A stretch of 64,000 nucleotides of DNA from Delphinus delphis (GCF_949987515.2 NC_082694.2:39204451-39268450); one strand, 5' to 3'. Shown: positions 10,890-21,828, numbered from the stretch's first letter. Numbers and translations are program-made. Notes: generated from the letters alone by a model not told the origin.

Positions 10890-11480
10890 AAAGATTTTTG
10901 AATACCTTTCCCCACCAGGGCCACACAACCAGCACAGCCCTACCTTGAGACCTTCCTCACCACCTTCCTCCTCTCCGTGTCCTAACACACACTTCTTTTT
11001 TTTTTTTGTGCTCTTTTTTCATTTTATTTTTTTCACAATGTAATACATTAAAAAAAATTTTATACAATTTTGAAAGGTTACTTTCCATTTACATTTATTA
11101 CAAAATACTGGCTATATTCCCCGTGTTGTACAATATATCCTTGAGCCTATCTTACACCTAATAGTTTGTACCTCCCACTCCCCAACCCCTATATTGCCCC
11201 CCCACACACACACTTCTTCACTTGGTTCATTCCTCCTCATCCTTTAAGACTCAGTTTACAGGAAGCCTTTACAGATTCCCCTGGCCAGATAGGCTATTTC
11301 TTCTCTGGACAACATAATAGCCAGCATATTATCTATCAGCCGGTTTACCACACTGAATTACAGTTATCTGGTCATGTGCCTGGCTCCCTTACTAAACTAT
11401 AAAATCCTTGAAAGCAGGAAAACTTATTCCAGGTGGCTGGCACATAGCTGATGTTCAATATCTGTTGAATGAATTATCCT
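10890..11480 (+). mobile_element. L2 LINE 3' part, split by an L1
   Basis: Segments 10,890-10,996 and 11,206-11,480 read as one L2: CATCCTTTAAGACTCAGTTT, then GAATTACAGTTATCTGG, ending CACATAGCTGATGTTCAATA and TGTTGAATGAAT. The L1 at 10,997-11,205 interrupts it. Confidence 0.8.
10997..11205 (-). mobile_element. L1 3' end inserted in L2
   Basis: A T-rich start (the poly-A complement) is followed by AGGTTACTTTCCATTTACAT and CAATATATCCTTGAGCCTAT, the reverse complement of a cetartiodactyl L1 3' region. The TSD ACACACACTTCTT is at 10,984-10,996 and 11,206-11,218. Only ~210 bp of 3' end were copied. Confidence 0.85.
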
Positions 11481-11945
11481 GTCTAGAGATCAGCACCTTT
11501 GTTTCTCAAGCCTGGTTGGGTTATTGAACATCCTACCAGGTCTGGTCTTTAGTGTGTTATATATCATACACCTTGCATTTGGATAGCTCTTCTGAGCCTA
11601 CAATTGATCTAATTCTAAAACTTTGTTATAACTACATCTATTCAGTTCGATGCCAAGTGTCTTTTCATTCTTCCAACGACAAGATTTAAAATGTTTAAGG
11701 CATGTTCTTTAGTATCAAGAGCAGTGGTTCTCTGCCTTACCAGATCAGTGTCCACTGTTTTATAACAGATATTTGTAACATCCCCTTTACTCCCCTGAAG
11801 TGAAAATCATATTTATAATCTACCTTCCATGTATGTTTTCAAACAAAAATAATGCCATAATAGCAATATCGAGGTGAAATAAAAAAGTCATTTATAAAAA
11901 ATAATATTGACTTTGATATGTAAATGCTTGGGCATGACTACATTG
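11481..11945. other. unassigned non-coding sequence
   Basis: AT-rich, with no recognised feature. Confidence 0.5.
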
Positions 11946-11957
11946 AAAGACATAATG

Positions 11958-12293
11958 GGGCTTCCCTGGTGGCACAATGGTTAAGAATCCGCCTGCCAGT
12001 ATAGGGGACACGGGTTTGAGCCTTGGTCGGGAAGATCCCACATGCCGCGGAGCAACTAAGCCCATGAGCCACAACTACTGAGCCTGTGCTCTAGAGCCCG
12101 TGAGCCACAACTACTGAGCTCGCATGCCATAACTACTGGAGCCCATGTGCCTAGAGCCCATGCTCTGCAACAAGAGAAGCCACCGCAATGAGAAGCCCAT
12201 ACACCACAAGGAAAAGTAGCCCCTGCTCGCCACACTAGAGAAAGCCCGTGTGCAGCAATGAAGACCCAGTGCAGTGAAAAATTAATTTAAAAA
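11958..12293 (+). mobile_element. CHR-type SINE, long form
   Basis: Complete ~335-bp SINE with repeated ACAACTACTGAGC-like and GAGCCCGTG-like body units and a short A-rich tail. The TSD AAAGACATAATG is at 11,946-11,957 and 12,294-12,305. Confidence 0.94.
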
Positions 12294-12451
12294 AAAGACA
12301 TAATGAAGTTTTCAAATGTTTGCACCTATACGTAGAATCACAGGCTCCAAATGCAGCCTGACACTGATATGTTGTACTGGTAAGCTGTCACAGTTAACAA
12401 TTTCTCAACTTCTAAGCAGTTTTCTAATAAAACAATCTACTCTTGATTTAC

Positions 12452-12767
12452 TCAGTACGGTCATCCATGGGTCTACATCTACAGGTTCAACCAACCACAG
12501 ATTGAAAATGTTTGGGGAAGAAAATTCCAGAAAGTTCCAAAAAGCAAAACGAATTTGCTGTGCACTAGCAACTATTTACATAGCATTTACATTGCATTAG
12601 GTATTATAAGTAATTTAGAGATGATTTAAAGTATATAGGGAGGATGTGTTGTAGTTTATATGCAAATACAATGCCGTTTTATGTAAGAGACTTGAGCATC
12701 CAAGGATTTTTGGCATCTGTGGGGGTCCTAGAACCAATCCCTTTTGGATACTGAGGGATGACTGTAG
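12452..12767 (+). mobile_element. MER2 (Tigger-type non-autonomous DNA transposon)
   Basis: The left end CAGTACGGTCATCCATGGG and right end GGATACTGAGGGATGACTGTA form inverted repeats, and the TA dinucleotide expected for Tc1/mariner insertions is present. The centre has ACTATTTACATAGCATTTAC and GTAATTTAGAGATGATTTAA, as in MER2. Length of ~316 bp is close to the ~345-bp consensus. Confidence 0.88.
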
Positions 12768-12929
12768 TTGTATTACTGGGAAATTCAGTTTCTTTTAAAA
12801 CCATGCAAAAAATATTTTGTGTTTATATGTAAAATGGAGTGGTGATCTAGGCTTGTATTATTATAATAGACTTTTCATCTACATGAACGTGAATTTCTGG
12901 TGAAACGTAGGTAAGTCATGAGGATGGTG

Positions 12930-13045
12930 AACAGTCCTTAGCCATGCTGCACTGTCCTTTGCAGGGCATCTAGCATTCCTGAGCACTCCTACAGTAAATG
13001 CCAGTGGTGTGGACTGTTTGGTCATAGAGTTCCAAAATATCCCCA
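12930..13045 (-). mobile_element. MER20-like hAT fragment
   Basis: CACTGTCCTTTGCAGGGCAT, then CATCTAGCATTCCTGAGCAC and CAGTAAATGCCAGTGG, match the reverse complement of MER20 (compare the + copy at 44,800). It is partial and diverged. Confidence 0.55.
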
Positions 13046-13055
13046 GTGGTTTGGA

Positions 13056-13195
13056 ACAGTGGTTCTTGAATTTTGGTTGTCAGAAGAATCACATGGGGAG
13101 CTTGTTGGGAATACAGATTCTTTGTCCCCGCTCCCAGAAATTCTGATTCAGTGGGTAGGAGAAGGGCCCTGGAATCTGTATTTGGTATTGACTAC
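13056..13195. mobile_element. MER5A (hAT-Charlie MITE)
   Basis: It starts CAGTGGTTCTTGAATTTTGG and holds GAATCACATGGGGAGCTTGT and AATTCTGATTCAGTGGGTAG. The right end is decayed. Confidence 0.8.
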
Positions 13196-13985
13196 CCCAA
13201 GAGCGAGAGAGTCTTGAATAATATTTAATGGAGGCTGTGAAAAAAGTCTGTTGAATTATCCCTATTCCATACATAACTAAGGCCCTGGCTTTGCAAACAA
13301 CACAGACCTTGGATTGTAGACAGTGGTACACTTCTCTCTCAATACTTTAACGTGCCTAAGCAGTTCTTTTATACTTCTCTGATAACCAGAATGATCCTGT
13401 TCATCAGATTCGTTGTGTCTCTTAGAGAATTTTAGATGAATATAACCACATTGCTTCTCTTTGATACCACTTTTATCCATAGTTTATGCAGATATTTTAT
13501 ATCAATTTAGGCCACAAGGATACATTACAAGAAATTAAGCCTTATCAAGACTACACACTAGTCCCAGTTCGAATACCACCAGTCAGGACATACAGTTGTA
13601 AGGGCCGGACTCAGCTGTTAGGAGTGGATTTTACCAGAACTCTTCACTGCTACTCTCCTGCTACTCTCCTGTTTACTTACTTCCTATGTGGGCATTGTTT
13701 GAGACCTCCAAAATCCGCTTCCGTGGATTAAGAGGTTGTAAAAGACAAAATTAAAGTGAAAAACACGTCATAAAAAAATGAGGACTTTTGAACAGTTTTG
13801 AACAGTCCTGGAACCATTTCCACTTTCTTCAGCATACTGAAGCATTCTTTGAAAATGGCTGCAATACTGGCAAGAGGAGGTAATGCTTAAGTAGGGTGGA
13901 TGTCATTTGGCTAAGTGGAGAGAAGGGAAGGAGAGAAAGAAAGAAAAACTGCATGTTGGAGAGACCAGGACAATTGAAGCAGAGG
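13196..13985. other. unassigned non-coding sequence
   Basis: No gene or named repeat. A small direct repeat, CTGCTACTCTC twice in a row, is seen near 13,648-13,670. Confidence 0.5.
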
Positions 13986-13989
13986 GTGT

Positions 13990-14390
13990 GCAGCAGACAG
14001 TGCTAGCTGACTTTTCTTCTTTTTCTGTATTAATTGTAGCTTGATATATGGTTGACCAACTACACTCCATCTCCCAGCTTCCCTTGGGTAGAAATATATG
14101 CCCACCCATTCATAGGCAGAGCCTTTCAGATGTTTAGCCTGCTTCTTTTTCTTTTGCCTTCCCTCAGGCTAATGAGAAGATGTCCTGTCATCCAGATTCA
14201 GTTCTAATATTGAGGATGTTGTCCTAGAGGTTAGGCTCGAGAAACAAGATGGAAGGAACCTGTGTGATTGCATGGAGCATCCCGGAACTCAGACATTAAA
14301 TTGAGAAATGAATTTCTCTCTTTTCTCATCCATTGCATTTGGATCTCTTTGTTATAGCAGCTAGCATTACAATAACTAATATGAGTACGT
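13990..14390 (+). mobile_element. MaLR-like LTR, 3' part
   Basis: The block CTTCCCTTGGGTAGAAATAT and the ending TTGTTATAGCAGCTAGCATTACAATAACTAAT-like terminus (14,350-14,381) follow the layout of MLT-type LTR ends. It is diverged; the subfamily is not claimed. Confidence 0.5.
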
Positions 14391-14399
14391 GTTAGGAAA

Positions 14400-15160
14400 C
14401 AGAGGGAAATAAGGTTAAAACCTGGTAATGGAGGGGCTAGAGGAGTAGTTTAGTTTTGTCTCATAGGCATTAGAGAAATATTCCAAGTTCTTAAACTAGA
14501 GAGTGCTGTGATGGGAGTAGTGTTTCAGGAAAATCACACTGGTAGCATATAAAGCCTCCATTAGGGCTTCCCTAGTGGCGTAGTGGTTAAGAATCCGCCT
14601 GTCAATGCAGGGGACATGGGTTCAAGCGCTGGACCAGGAAGATCCCACGTGCTGCGGAGCAACTAAGCCTGTGTGCCACAACTACTGAACCTGCTCCATA
14701 GAGCCCGGAAGCCACGACTGCTGAAGCCCACGTGCCTAGAGCCCGTGCTATGCAACAAGAGAAGCCACTGCAATGAGAAGCCCACGCACCACAAGGAAGA
14801 GTAGCCCCCACTCACCGCAACTAGAGAAAGCCCGCTTGCAGCAACGAAGACTCAATGCAGCCAAAAATTAAATAAATAAGTAAATTTATTTTTTAAAAAA
14901 AGGCTCCATTAAGCGGTTATTGCAGTGAAACAAATATGAGTCTGAAACAGACCAGGATGGTGAATGTGGAAATGAAGTAAAAAAAGAAGAGGAAGGAAAA
15001 TAAGAGGTATTACAAAGAAAAGTAATAAGCCTTGGTGACCAACTGGATATAGGGAATTGAGAAGAACCAGAAGTCAAAGAAAAGTCACAGATTTCTAATC
15101 TGGAAAACTGCAGATACAGCAGGAATTGCTGTCAGGAAAATGGAAATATGTAGATTAACT
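14400..15160 (-). mobile_element. L2 LINE fragment, split by a SINE
   Basis: Before the SINE, 14,400-14,563 reads TTCTTAAACTAGAGAGTGCTGTGATGGGAG-like L2 complement. After it, 14,902-15,110 has AAGCGGTTATTGCAGT and CAAAGAAAAGTCACAGATTT. The order matches the L2 copies at 3 and 38 kb. Confidence 0.6.
14564..14901 (+). mobile_element. CHR-type SINE, long form
   Basis: Head GGGCTTCCCTAGTGGCGTAG, full body, and an A/T-rich tail. The near-identical TSD is GCCTCCATTA (left, ~14,554-14,563) and GGCTCCATTA (right, 14,902-14,911). It splits an L2. Confidence 0.92.
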
Positions 15161-15655
15161 TCAAAAATGCATAAATCGTTTGGAGTGTGGCAGCAAACCC
15201 AGATCCTGCCATCATCAGTGTTGCCTGTTCTCCCTAACACCAGTCCCTAAAGTAAGAACCTATAGCTCTGAGGAAACCCTCCCCACTCACCTATTTTCAT
15301 TTAAGGAACTGAAACGTGAGATTTGTGAACACCCAGAGAAATGAAATCTTAGTATGTGAAAACTCTAAAAAGCAGTCATAAAACATTCATTTATAAAATA
15401 CCTCTCTCTTTTTAATCTTTACATTGTGAAGGCCCTATAGCTCTATATATGCTAGTTTTATGTGTATAGCACTGCTTGGAAGTATGACATAGTATACTAA
15501 CTTGGTTTCTGTAATGGTAGTAATAATAGCTGGTGTTTCACAAGCATGTGATCCAATAATTACTTGCACGGATTTAGAATTAGCATTTTTCAGAACTGGT
15601 AATAAAGTCATCATCACCTTAAAGTCATATGATGTTTCTGATATGTCTCAACAGA
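15161..15655. other. unassigned non-coding sequence
   Basis: No recognisable feature. Confidence 0.5.
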
Positions 15656-15659
15656 GGAC

Positions 15660-15835
15660 AGTTAAATTTTAAGGTTAGAAGGAACCCATTTTACACATGG
15701 AAAAACTGAGGGACAGAAAATTTTAGTACTATGCCCACATCATACGGCTAGTTAGTTGCTGAGTTGGAACTTGAAACTAGACCTCCAAACTAATAGTTTG
15801 GATCTTTGTCCTGTATGTCACATTGCATTTCCAAA
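15660..15835 (-). repeat. MIR SINE
   Basis: CCCATTTTACACATGGAAAA, then CTGAGGGACAGAAAATTTTA and GCTAGTTAGTTGCTGAGTTG match the reverse complement of the MIR core. Confidence 0.75.
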
Positions 15836-15954
15836 TCTGATCTAAGGTATAAAGCAATATAAAAAAAAATTTTAGCAGCCATAATCTTACTAAAAAAATG
15901 TTAACATATGGAGTTCTCAGCATTCACAGGCTCTGTATCTTTTAAGACTCTCAT

Positions 15955-15998
15955 TATGTAATATTGTACATCAACTATACCTCAATTAAAAAAAAAAG
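15955..15998 (+). mobile_element. 44-bp L1 3' end insertion
   Basis: The string ends CATCAACTATACCTCAATTA plus poly-A, which is the last ~30 bases of a cetartiodactyl L1. The flanks AAGACTCTCAT (15,944-15,954) and AAGACCCTCAT (15,999-16,009) are a near-perfect TSD. It is extremely 5'-truncated. Confidence 0.75.
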
Positions 15999-16009
15999 AA
16001 GACCCTCAT

Positions 16010-16440
16010 GCTGTTTTCCCAAAAGTCCTCAATTGAACTCCATGGGAAAAGTAAAAATCATATTCATCGTTTATTCCCTACAGTGGTCAGTACAGTGCCC
16101 TGAGTATTGAGATGCTCAGTAAATATCTAATGAAATATAAATTGTTATACATTGCATCAGTCCAGTATTGATATGAGTAACAATTTATTACCACTGGGCA
16201 TGAGATACTATTAAAAAAGAAAGAGAAAGAGACACACACACAAGGCTTCAACTCTCCCTCCCCGAAGAGGTAAGTAACCATGCCCACAGAGAGGCATAAT
16301 AGTGATTATATTAAGACAAATACCAAAATCACGGATTAATATCATAGAAGCAAGTTGAGCCAACCAGTTAAATTATTCAATAATATGCAAAGTTCTTAAA
16401 TTTTTGCTAAAATTTTTATTTTAAAATTCCATCAAAATTA
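16010..16440. other. unassigned non-coding sequence
   Basis: No recognised repeat or gene. A short GA/CA-rich tract lies at ~16,217-16,243. Confidence 0.5.
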
Positions 16441-16448
16441 TACATATA

Positions 16449-16593
16449 GGGGACTTCCCTGGCAGTCCAGTGGTTAAGACTCTGCGCTTCCACTGTAGCG
16501 GGCGTGGGTTTGATCCCTGGTCGAGGAACTAAGATCCTGCATGCTGCACAGTGCAGCCAAAACAAAAATTATATATATATATATATATATATA
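16449..16593 (+). mobile_element. CHR-2-type SINE, short form, with AT tail
   Basis: GGGGACTTCCCTGGCAGTCC head, GGTTTGATCCCTGG B-box region and GCAGTGCAGCCAAAACA end. The tail has become an AT microsatellite (~16,568-16,592). The TSD begins AAAATTATA on both sides. Confidence 0.9.
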
Positions 16594-16599
16594 ACATTA

Positions 16600-17449
16600 A
16601 AGAAAGTTATAGAAAAGAAGAAAAATGGCCTATAATTCTATCTTACTAATACAGATATCACCTATGTGCATGTGTGAGTGTGTGTATGTGTTTCCTTCCA
16701 GGACTTTTTCATATGCAGACTTTGATTTCTTCTGCTATTACTTATTATGGTAAAAAATTAAAGCAGAGAAAATGCGAATCAGTTAAAATGACTTTACCTC
16801 CAACCCTGGGAAAAAATTATCCAAGAGTAATGGTTTGGAGTATATCCTCAGATAACTTTTATTACATAATTTATATAGCTACAGCGATGAATACTATGCA
16901 TACATAAAATTTGGTAGCCTTTTTTTTTCCCACTTGATATTTATACCATCCACTTTGTCTTGTGTTGCTACATAGTTTTTATACTAAGTTCTTTCAGGAA
17001 GGAAGCTGGCTGGAAAATGGATGTCCTAGCAAACTGAGAATAGTTCCAAGGTTTGTAGGTCTTACTGAGGTTAAAAAACAGATTTTGTGTGACCATGGAG
17101 TGGGAAAGTTGGAAAAATAGGAAATTATGAGCAGAAATGTGGGCTTTTTAAATTATTGCATAAGAAAGACTTGTATTTTGTTATCTAACAACTGAAATTG
17201 AAGAAAGCATAATTTTCATCTAATAATAATTGTTAATATTTCATCTAATATTTACAGCAAGCTATCAAAATCTCTAATGAGGTTCAAACTATATTAAACC
17301 TAATTTTGGATATTCCAGAAGGAACTTTTTCCTTTTCATAGTAAACATATACACATTTATTTTTATTTAGTACTTATTCAATGTTATAGATCAATATTAA
17401 AAATCATAAAGTTTTCTTTCATATTACTGGGTATATTTTGAGTATTTTT
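16600..17449. other. unassigned AT-rich sequence
   Basis: Parts resemble the same unnamed old repeat seen near 8.0 kb (CAGATATCACCTATGTGCAT; TTTTTTCCCACTTGATATTT). No gene evidence. Confidence 0.4.
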
Positions 17450-17464
17450 TTGCCTTAGACTTTT

Positions 17465-17885
17465 TAAATTTTATTTATTTTTATTGATGAATAGTTGATT
17501 TACAATGTTGTGTTAATTTTTGATTACAGCAAAATGACTCAGTTATACACTATATACATTCTTTTCTATATTCTTTTCCATTACGGTTTATCCCAGGATA
17601 TTGAATATAGTTCCCTGTGCTATACAGTAGGACCTTGTTATCCATCCATTCTATATATAATAGTTTGCATATACTAACTCCTAACTCCCGGTCCATCCCT
17701 CCCCCACCCCCCATCCACCTTGGTAACCACAAGTATGTTCTCTATGTCTGTGAGTCTGTTTCTGTTTCACAGATAGGCTCATTTGTGCCATATTTATATT
17801 CCACATATAAGTGATATCATATGGTATTTGTCTTTCTCCTTCTGACTTACTTCACTTGGTATGGTAATCTCTAGGTCCATCCATG
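17465..17885 (-). mobile_element. L1 3' end with intact TSD
   Basis: Reverse-strand L1 3' region: TTGATTTACAATGTTGTGTT, then ATAGTTCCCTGTGCTATACA and TTCTGACTTACTTCACTTGG. The 15-bp TSD TTGCCTTAGACTTTT is exact at 17,450-17,464 and 17,886-17,900. The copy is 5'-truncated to ~420 bp. Confidence 0.92.
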
Positions 17886-17900
17886 TTGCCTTAGACTTTT

Positions 17901-19734
17901 GATATGATCTTGGTATATCAGTGAAATAGGAGGGACAGAGTACAATAGATCATGAAATAGTCTTTCCTGCTTTGCTGAGCTCAGAAGACCTTCCCTTCTG
18001 TCCAACACTGTATCACAGTCACCTGGGACTCACAAAAGACTGCTTGTGCCTAAAGTCTCACAGAATCTACCATGAATACAGTATCTTTATCTTTCGGCTC
18101 TAACCCCTTCTGTGACTCCATACCATCATTAGGCTGATGATAGCAACGAATGCCGTCCCATCTCCTCTGTCGCTTCCCCACCTGTCTCTTGAACACCCTT
18201 GCACCAGAACTGTTTCATACATCTGCAGCCACAAAATACATTTCACCAACTCGTGTGGAGGAAGTGGACGGTGAAAGTCACTCCATTTTTAGCATTTGTG
18301 CTCCACTGAGAATACCCTGATAATCCATGAAAGAAAGCTCAGCCTCTCGACAATGTGGAAGATGGATTAAGGGAAGTGGAAGACTAGAGGCAGGTGACCA
18401 GTAAGGAAAATAATTGTAACAATGGAGGGGAGAGAATATACGTGCTTGAATTAAGACAGTGGCTTTGGGGAATAGATAATTGGGAGACATAGGTAAAGAG
18501 AACTGCCAGGTTTCTGCTTTGAGCAACTGTATTAATTGTGGTCCCATTCAATGATCTAGGAACTCCACGGGAGGGGAATTTCTCCCTTTGTATTACATTA
18601 AATCCAAATATTAGAAAGCTCCCCATCTGTCATTCTTTCTTCTCTTCCTCCTTTTTAGCAGAATCTTGGTTTTGTTTGGGTAATTCACTGTGCTACAAAT
18701 GCCAAGTGCATCTTTAAGCCAATCATGGTAATCCCATTCTTGAGCCACAGACTGTCTTAGGAATGGGCAAATGATACATTTCTGAGCAATGTAGCAAGAT
18801 GGGAAATTTGCTAGGGAGATTCTGGAATAATTTTTTTTCATTCATAATAAAAAGAGACATCTAGGAATTTACTGGACTTTGCTGTGTCTGCGAGTGACAA
18901 GTGAACTATAGAAGCCATTTTAAGACCGTGAGTTAAAAATAAAGCCGACATACTGAAGATGTTACAGCAGAAAGATTTAGAGGGAATCTGAGTTTTTGAT
19001 GACATGGTTAGCTGCTTAAACAATTCTCTTATGGTTTAAGCCAGTTGAGTTGAGGTTCCCGTTGTTTGCAGCCCAAAACAATTTAAGAGCTATAGAACTG
19101 TCTCTAAAAGAAAGAATTCTGGCTAGCCTTGTAATCCCTTGGAAATAAGATCTTTGGGGCTGGATCGTCGATGGTCCAACCAATGGCTCAAAGCGGTTCA
19201 CCCCTGAGAAGGTGAGCTGACTCTTTGAGGTCTGATCTCCTGGAAAATGGTCTCCACTAAAATATGTATTTCCTTAAAGTGGGTATTTAATTCTATCTAT
19301 ATTAAGACATAGTATTTTAATTTTCACTTCTGGTATTATACTTGCAGTTACTGTATGCATACTATTGCTCAAGACCACTGGCAGATTCAGAAATAGAACA
19401 CAGTGCCTAGGCCAAAATGGAAGTTTACAGTTTTGACAAAGCCCTTGACAAAGAGTACAGGAAATAAAAGTCAACCAAACAGGAAGTAGGCAGAGTAGAA
19501 CAGAACAGCCAGAAGTATTTGGGTCTGGCTCAAGAATTAGTCTATCTGCAGAACACAGAAGTACCAAGCAAAGTATGTGGAGCTGAAATCTTTAAATTGG
19601 AAACATTTTAAGGGGATTGTGAAAGAAGGAAAAAAAACACAAGGAAGTAAAAGGAAGAGAGAAATAATGTCTCTCACTGGAGTAATTATTGCATAAGCCA
19701 AAAAATGTCTTCTGCATAGACAATGACAGCTTTA
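17901..19734. other. unassigned non-coding sequence
   Basis: About 1.8 kb with no recognised transposon and only short antisense open frames without recognisable domains. It is one of the longer apparently unique stretches. Confidence 0.5.
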
Positions 19735-20243
19735 AGAACTTTCTGCAAATCCTTTGACCTCCCATAAAGAGGTGAATTCTGTGGCCCCTCTCTGAATCTG
19801 GGCTAAACCTTAGTGACTGGTTGACCAGTAAACTGTGGCAAAAACTGATATTATGGGTAGGTCATAAAAGGTGGTACAGAGTCTACCTGGTTTGCTGGGC
19901 CCTGCATTAGAAACATGAACTACTGTGTAAGAAGCAGTACCACCCTGAGACCACCGTGCTATGAGGAAGCATAAGCTAACCCATGCTTGTGCTTGCAGAC
20001 CATAGGGAGAGACCTTCTGAAATGGAGAGAGATGCTCAGCCAGCCCAAGCTCTCCCAGTGCTCACTCTTCCAGCTCCTGGCACTGAATGACTTCAACTGC
20101 AGAACCTAAGGCAGAACCACCCAGTGGAGCTCTTCCTGAATTCTTGACCCACAGAAACCACGAGAGATAATAAAATGATTGTTGTCATTTTAAGCCAGTA
20201 AGCTTTGGGGTGGTTTGTTATGCAGCAATAGATAGTCGGAACA
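19735..20243 (+). mobile_element. MLT1-type MaLR LTR
   Basis: The 3' part reads GAGATAATAAAATGATTGTT, then TTTAAGCCAGTAAGCTTTGG and TTTGTTATGCAGCAATAGAT, the characteristic end of MLT1 LTRs. The 5' limit is approximate. No internal retroviral part is present. Confidence 0.75.
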
Positions 20244-20623
20244 ATAGATGAGATGATTTAAATGCTATGGCTCTTTAATAAGTAAGGAAAAAACTCTAGG
20301 ACCATTAGAAGTCATTATAGCTAATTACTATAACGAGCTAGATGAACTGGTGGTTTCCAGTCAGAGGATCTGTTACCAATAATTAAAGCAAATAATTAAT
20401 TGGTGAGGCCAAGTAATATTTTTAAAAAACCTTGACTCTGAAAGAACTTCACTTTATGTAAACATGAAATGTTTAAAGATTATGTTGTATTTCTCAAAGG
20501 CAATTTGTGTAAGTAATTTTCTTTTTTTTACCGATTTTTCTTCCTATTTCAGAGATTCATATTATCAACAAACTATGACAGATATTTGGGGTGATTCCTG
20601 ACTTGTCACAATTCAGCAGCTCA

Positions 20624-20681
20624 AGTCCATAGAGTTGGGAGGTTTAGGGAGGTTTAGGGAGGTTTAGGAACTCTATGGACT
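20624..20681. repeat. 13-bp perfect inverted repeat around a G-rich tandem repeat
   Basis: AGTCCATAGAGTT (20,624-20,636) and AACTCTATGGACT (20,669-20,681) are exact reverse complements. With one bulged A the stem extends by three more pairs. The 32-nt loop is three copies of a GGAGGTTTAG-type 10-mer, rich in GG/GGG runs. No repeat family explains it. Confidence 0.85.
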
Positions 20682-20954
20682 GAGTTCCAGTTTCCTGACC
20701 TCAGGACATTCAATCATGTAACGTTTCTGTAGGGTAAAGTCCAGGACATTTTTAGTCTACATGGGACATGCAGCCAGTGGGACCATATGTGTGAGCTAAA
20801 TATCAGGATGGGAAAGATGGATGTCAGAGAAGTAAAAGCTTTTTATGGCTCACACCTCTGGTCTTAATTCTTCTTGTTCTTGGTTTAAAGGATTGAAAGA
20901 AAATGAATAAAAATTAAGATCAACCAAAGAAAATGTAGAAAAGTAACATGGAAA

Positions 20955-21232
20955 ATGTGTATGAAATGTCCAAATCCATAGACACAGAAAGTAGATTAAT
21001 GCTTGTCTAGGGCTGGAGAGTGTGGGGCTAGTGGGACATGGGGGCTAATTGCTAATGGGTACAATGAGTACGAAATTTCTTTATGGGGTGCTGAAAATGC
21101 TCCAAAATTGATTGCGGTGATGATTGCAAAACTGTGAATATACTAAAAACCATCGAACTGTACACTTTAATAAAGTGGGTGAATTGTATGTTGTGTGAAT
21201 TATATCTCAATAAAGCTGTTATAAAAAAAAGT
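20955..21232 (+). mobile_element. old L1 3' end
   Basis: GACACAGAAAGTAGATTAAT, then GATTGCAAAACTGTGAATAT, CTGTACACTTTAATAAAGTG and ATATCTCAATAAAGCTGTTA are the standard L1M-type 3' UTR order, with a short poly-A. Confidence 0.85.
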
Positions 21233-21292
21233 AACAAGGGAAAAAAGTTTATGTCAAATGAAAACAGATAAAAATCATAATTAAATGTTTTT

Positions 21293-21759
21293 GGGACTTC
21301 CCTGGTGGTCCAGTGCTTAAGAATCTGCCTTCCAATGCCGGGGATGCGGGTTTGATCCCTGGTTGGGGAACTAAGATCCCACATGCTGCAGGGCAACTAA
21401 GCCCATGCACTCTGGAGCCCACTTGCCTCAACTAGAGATAAGCCCATGTACCGCCACTAAGACCCAACGCAGCCAGCCAAATATATATATATATATTTTG
21501 TTGTTGTTGTTGTTCGTTTGTTTGTTTGTTTTTGTTTTTTTTGTGTGTGCGGTACGCGGGCCTCTCACCGCTGTGGCCTCTCCCGTTGCGGAGCACAGGC
21601 TCCGGACGCGCAGGCTCAGCGGCCACGGCTCACGGGCCCAGCCGCTCCGTGGCATGTGGGATCTTCCCGGACCGGGGCACGAACCCGTGTCCCCTGCACC
21701 GGCAGGCGGACTCTCAACCACTGCGCCACCAGGGAAGCCCCTAAATAAATATTTTAAAA
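21293..21759 (+). mobile_element. CHR-type SINE interrupted by another SINE
   Basis: The outer SINE starts GGGACTTCCCTGGTGGTCCA and reaches ACGCAGCCAGCC at 21,478, with its tail resuming at ~21,741. The outer TSD AAATGTTTT lies at 21,284-21,292 and 21,760-21,768. A younger reverse-strand SINE sits in its tail. Confidence 0.88.
21500..21740 (-). mobile_element. young CHR-type SINE, ~200-bp form, in a SINE tail
   Basis: Its poly-A complement (TTG/TTTG-rich) is at ~21,500-21,545, then GTACGCGGGCCTCTCACCGC, ending GCGCCACCAGGGAAGCCCC. It retains many CpGs, so it is recent. It lies opposite to the host SINE. Confidence 0.92.
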
Positions 21760-21828
21760 AAATGTTTTCACTGATGCTTAGAAATTTCCTTGGCTAAATG
21801 AGAAGACGTTGCTGAGATTCCTCTAGGG

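Noticed and set aside
20637..20668. Interstitial telomere repeat
   Set aside because: The unit is 10 bp (GGAGGTTTAG), not TTAGGG in tandem.
21405..21797. 130-codon open frame with GHGSRAQPLRGMWDLPGPGH
   Set aside because: This peptide is the translation of the reverse CHR SINE and recurs at 7.3, 30.0, 35.6, 40.5 and 50.6 kb.
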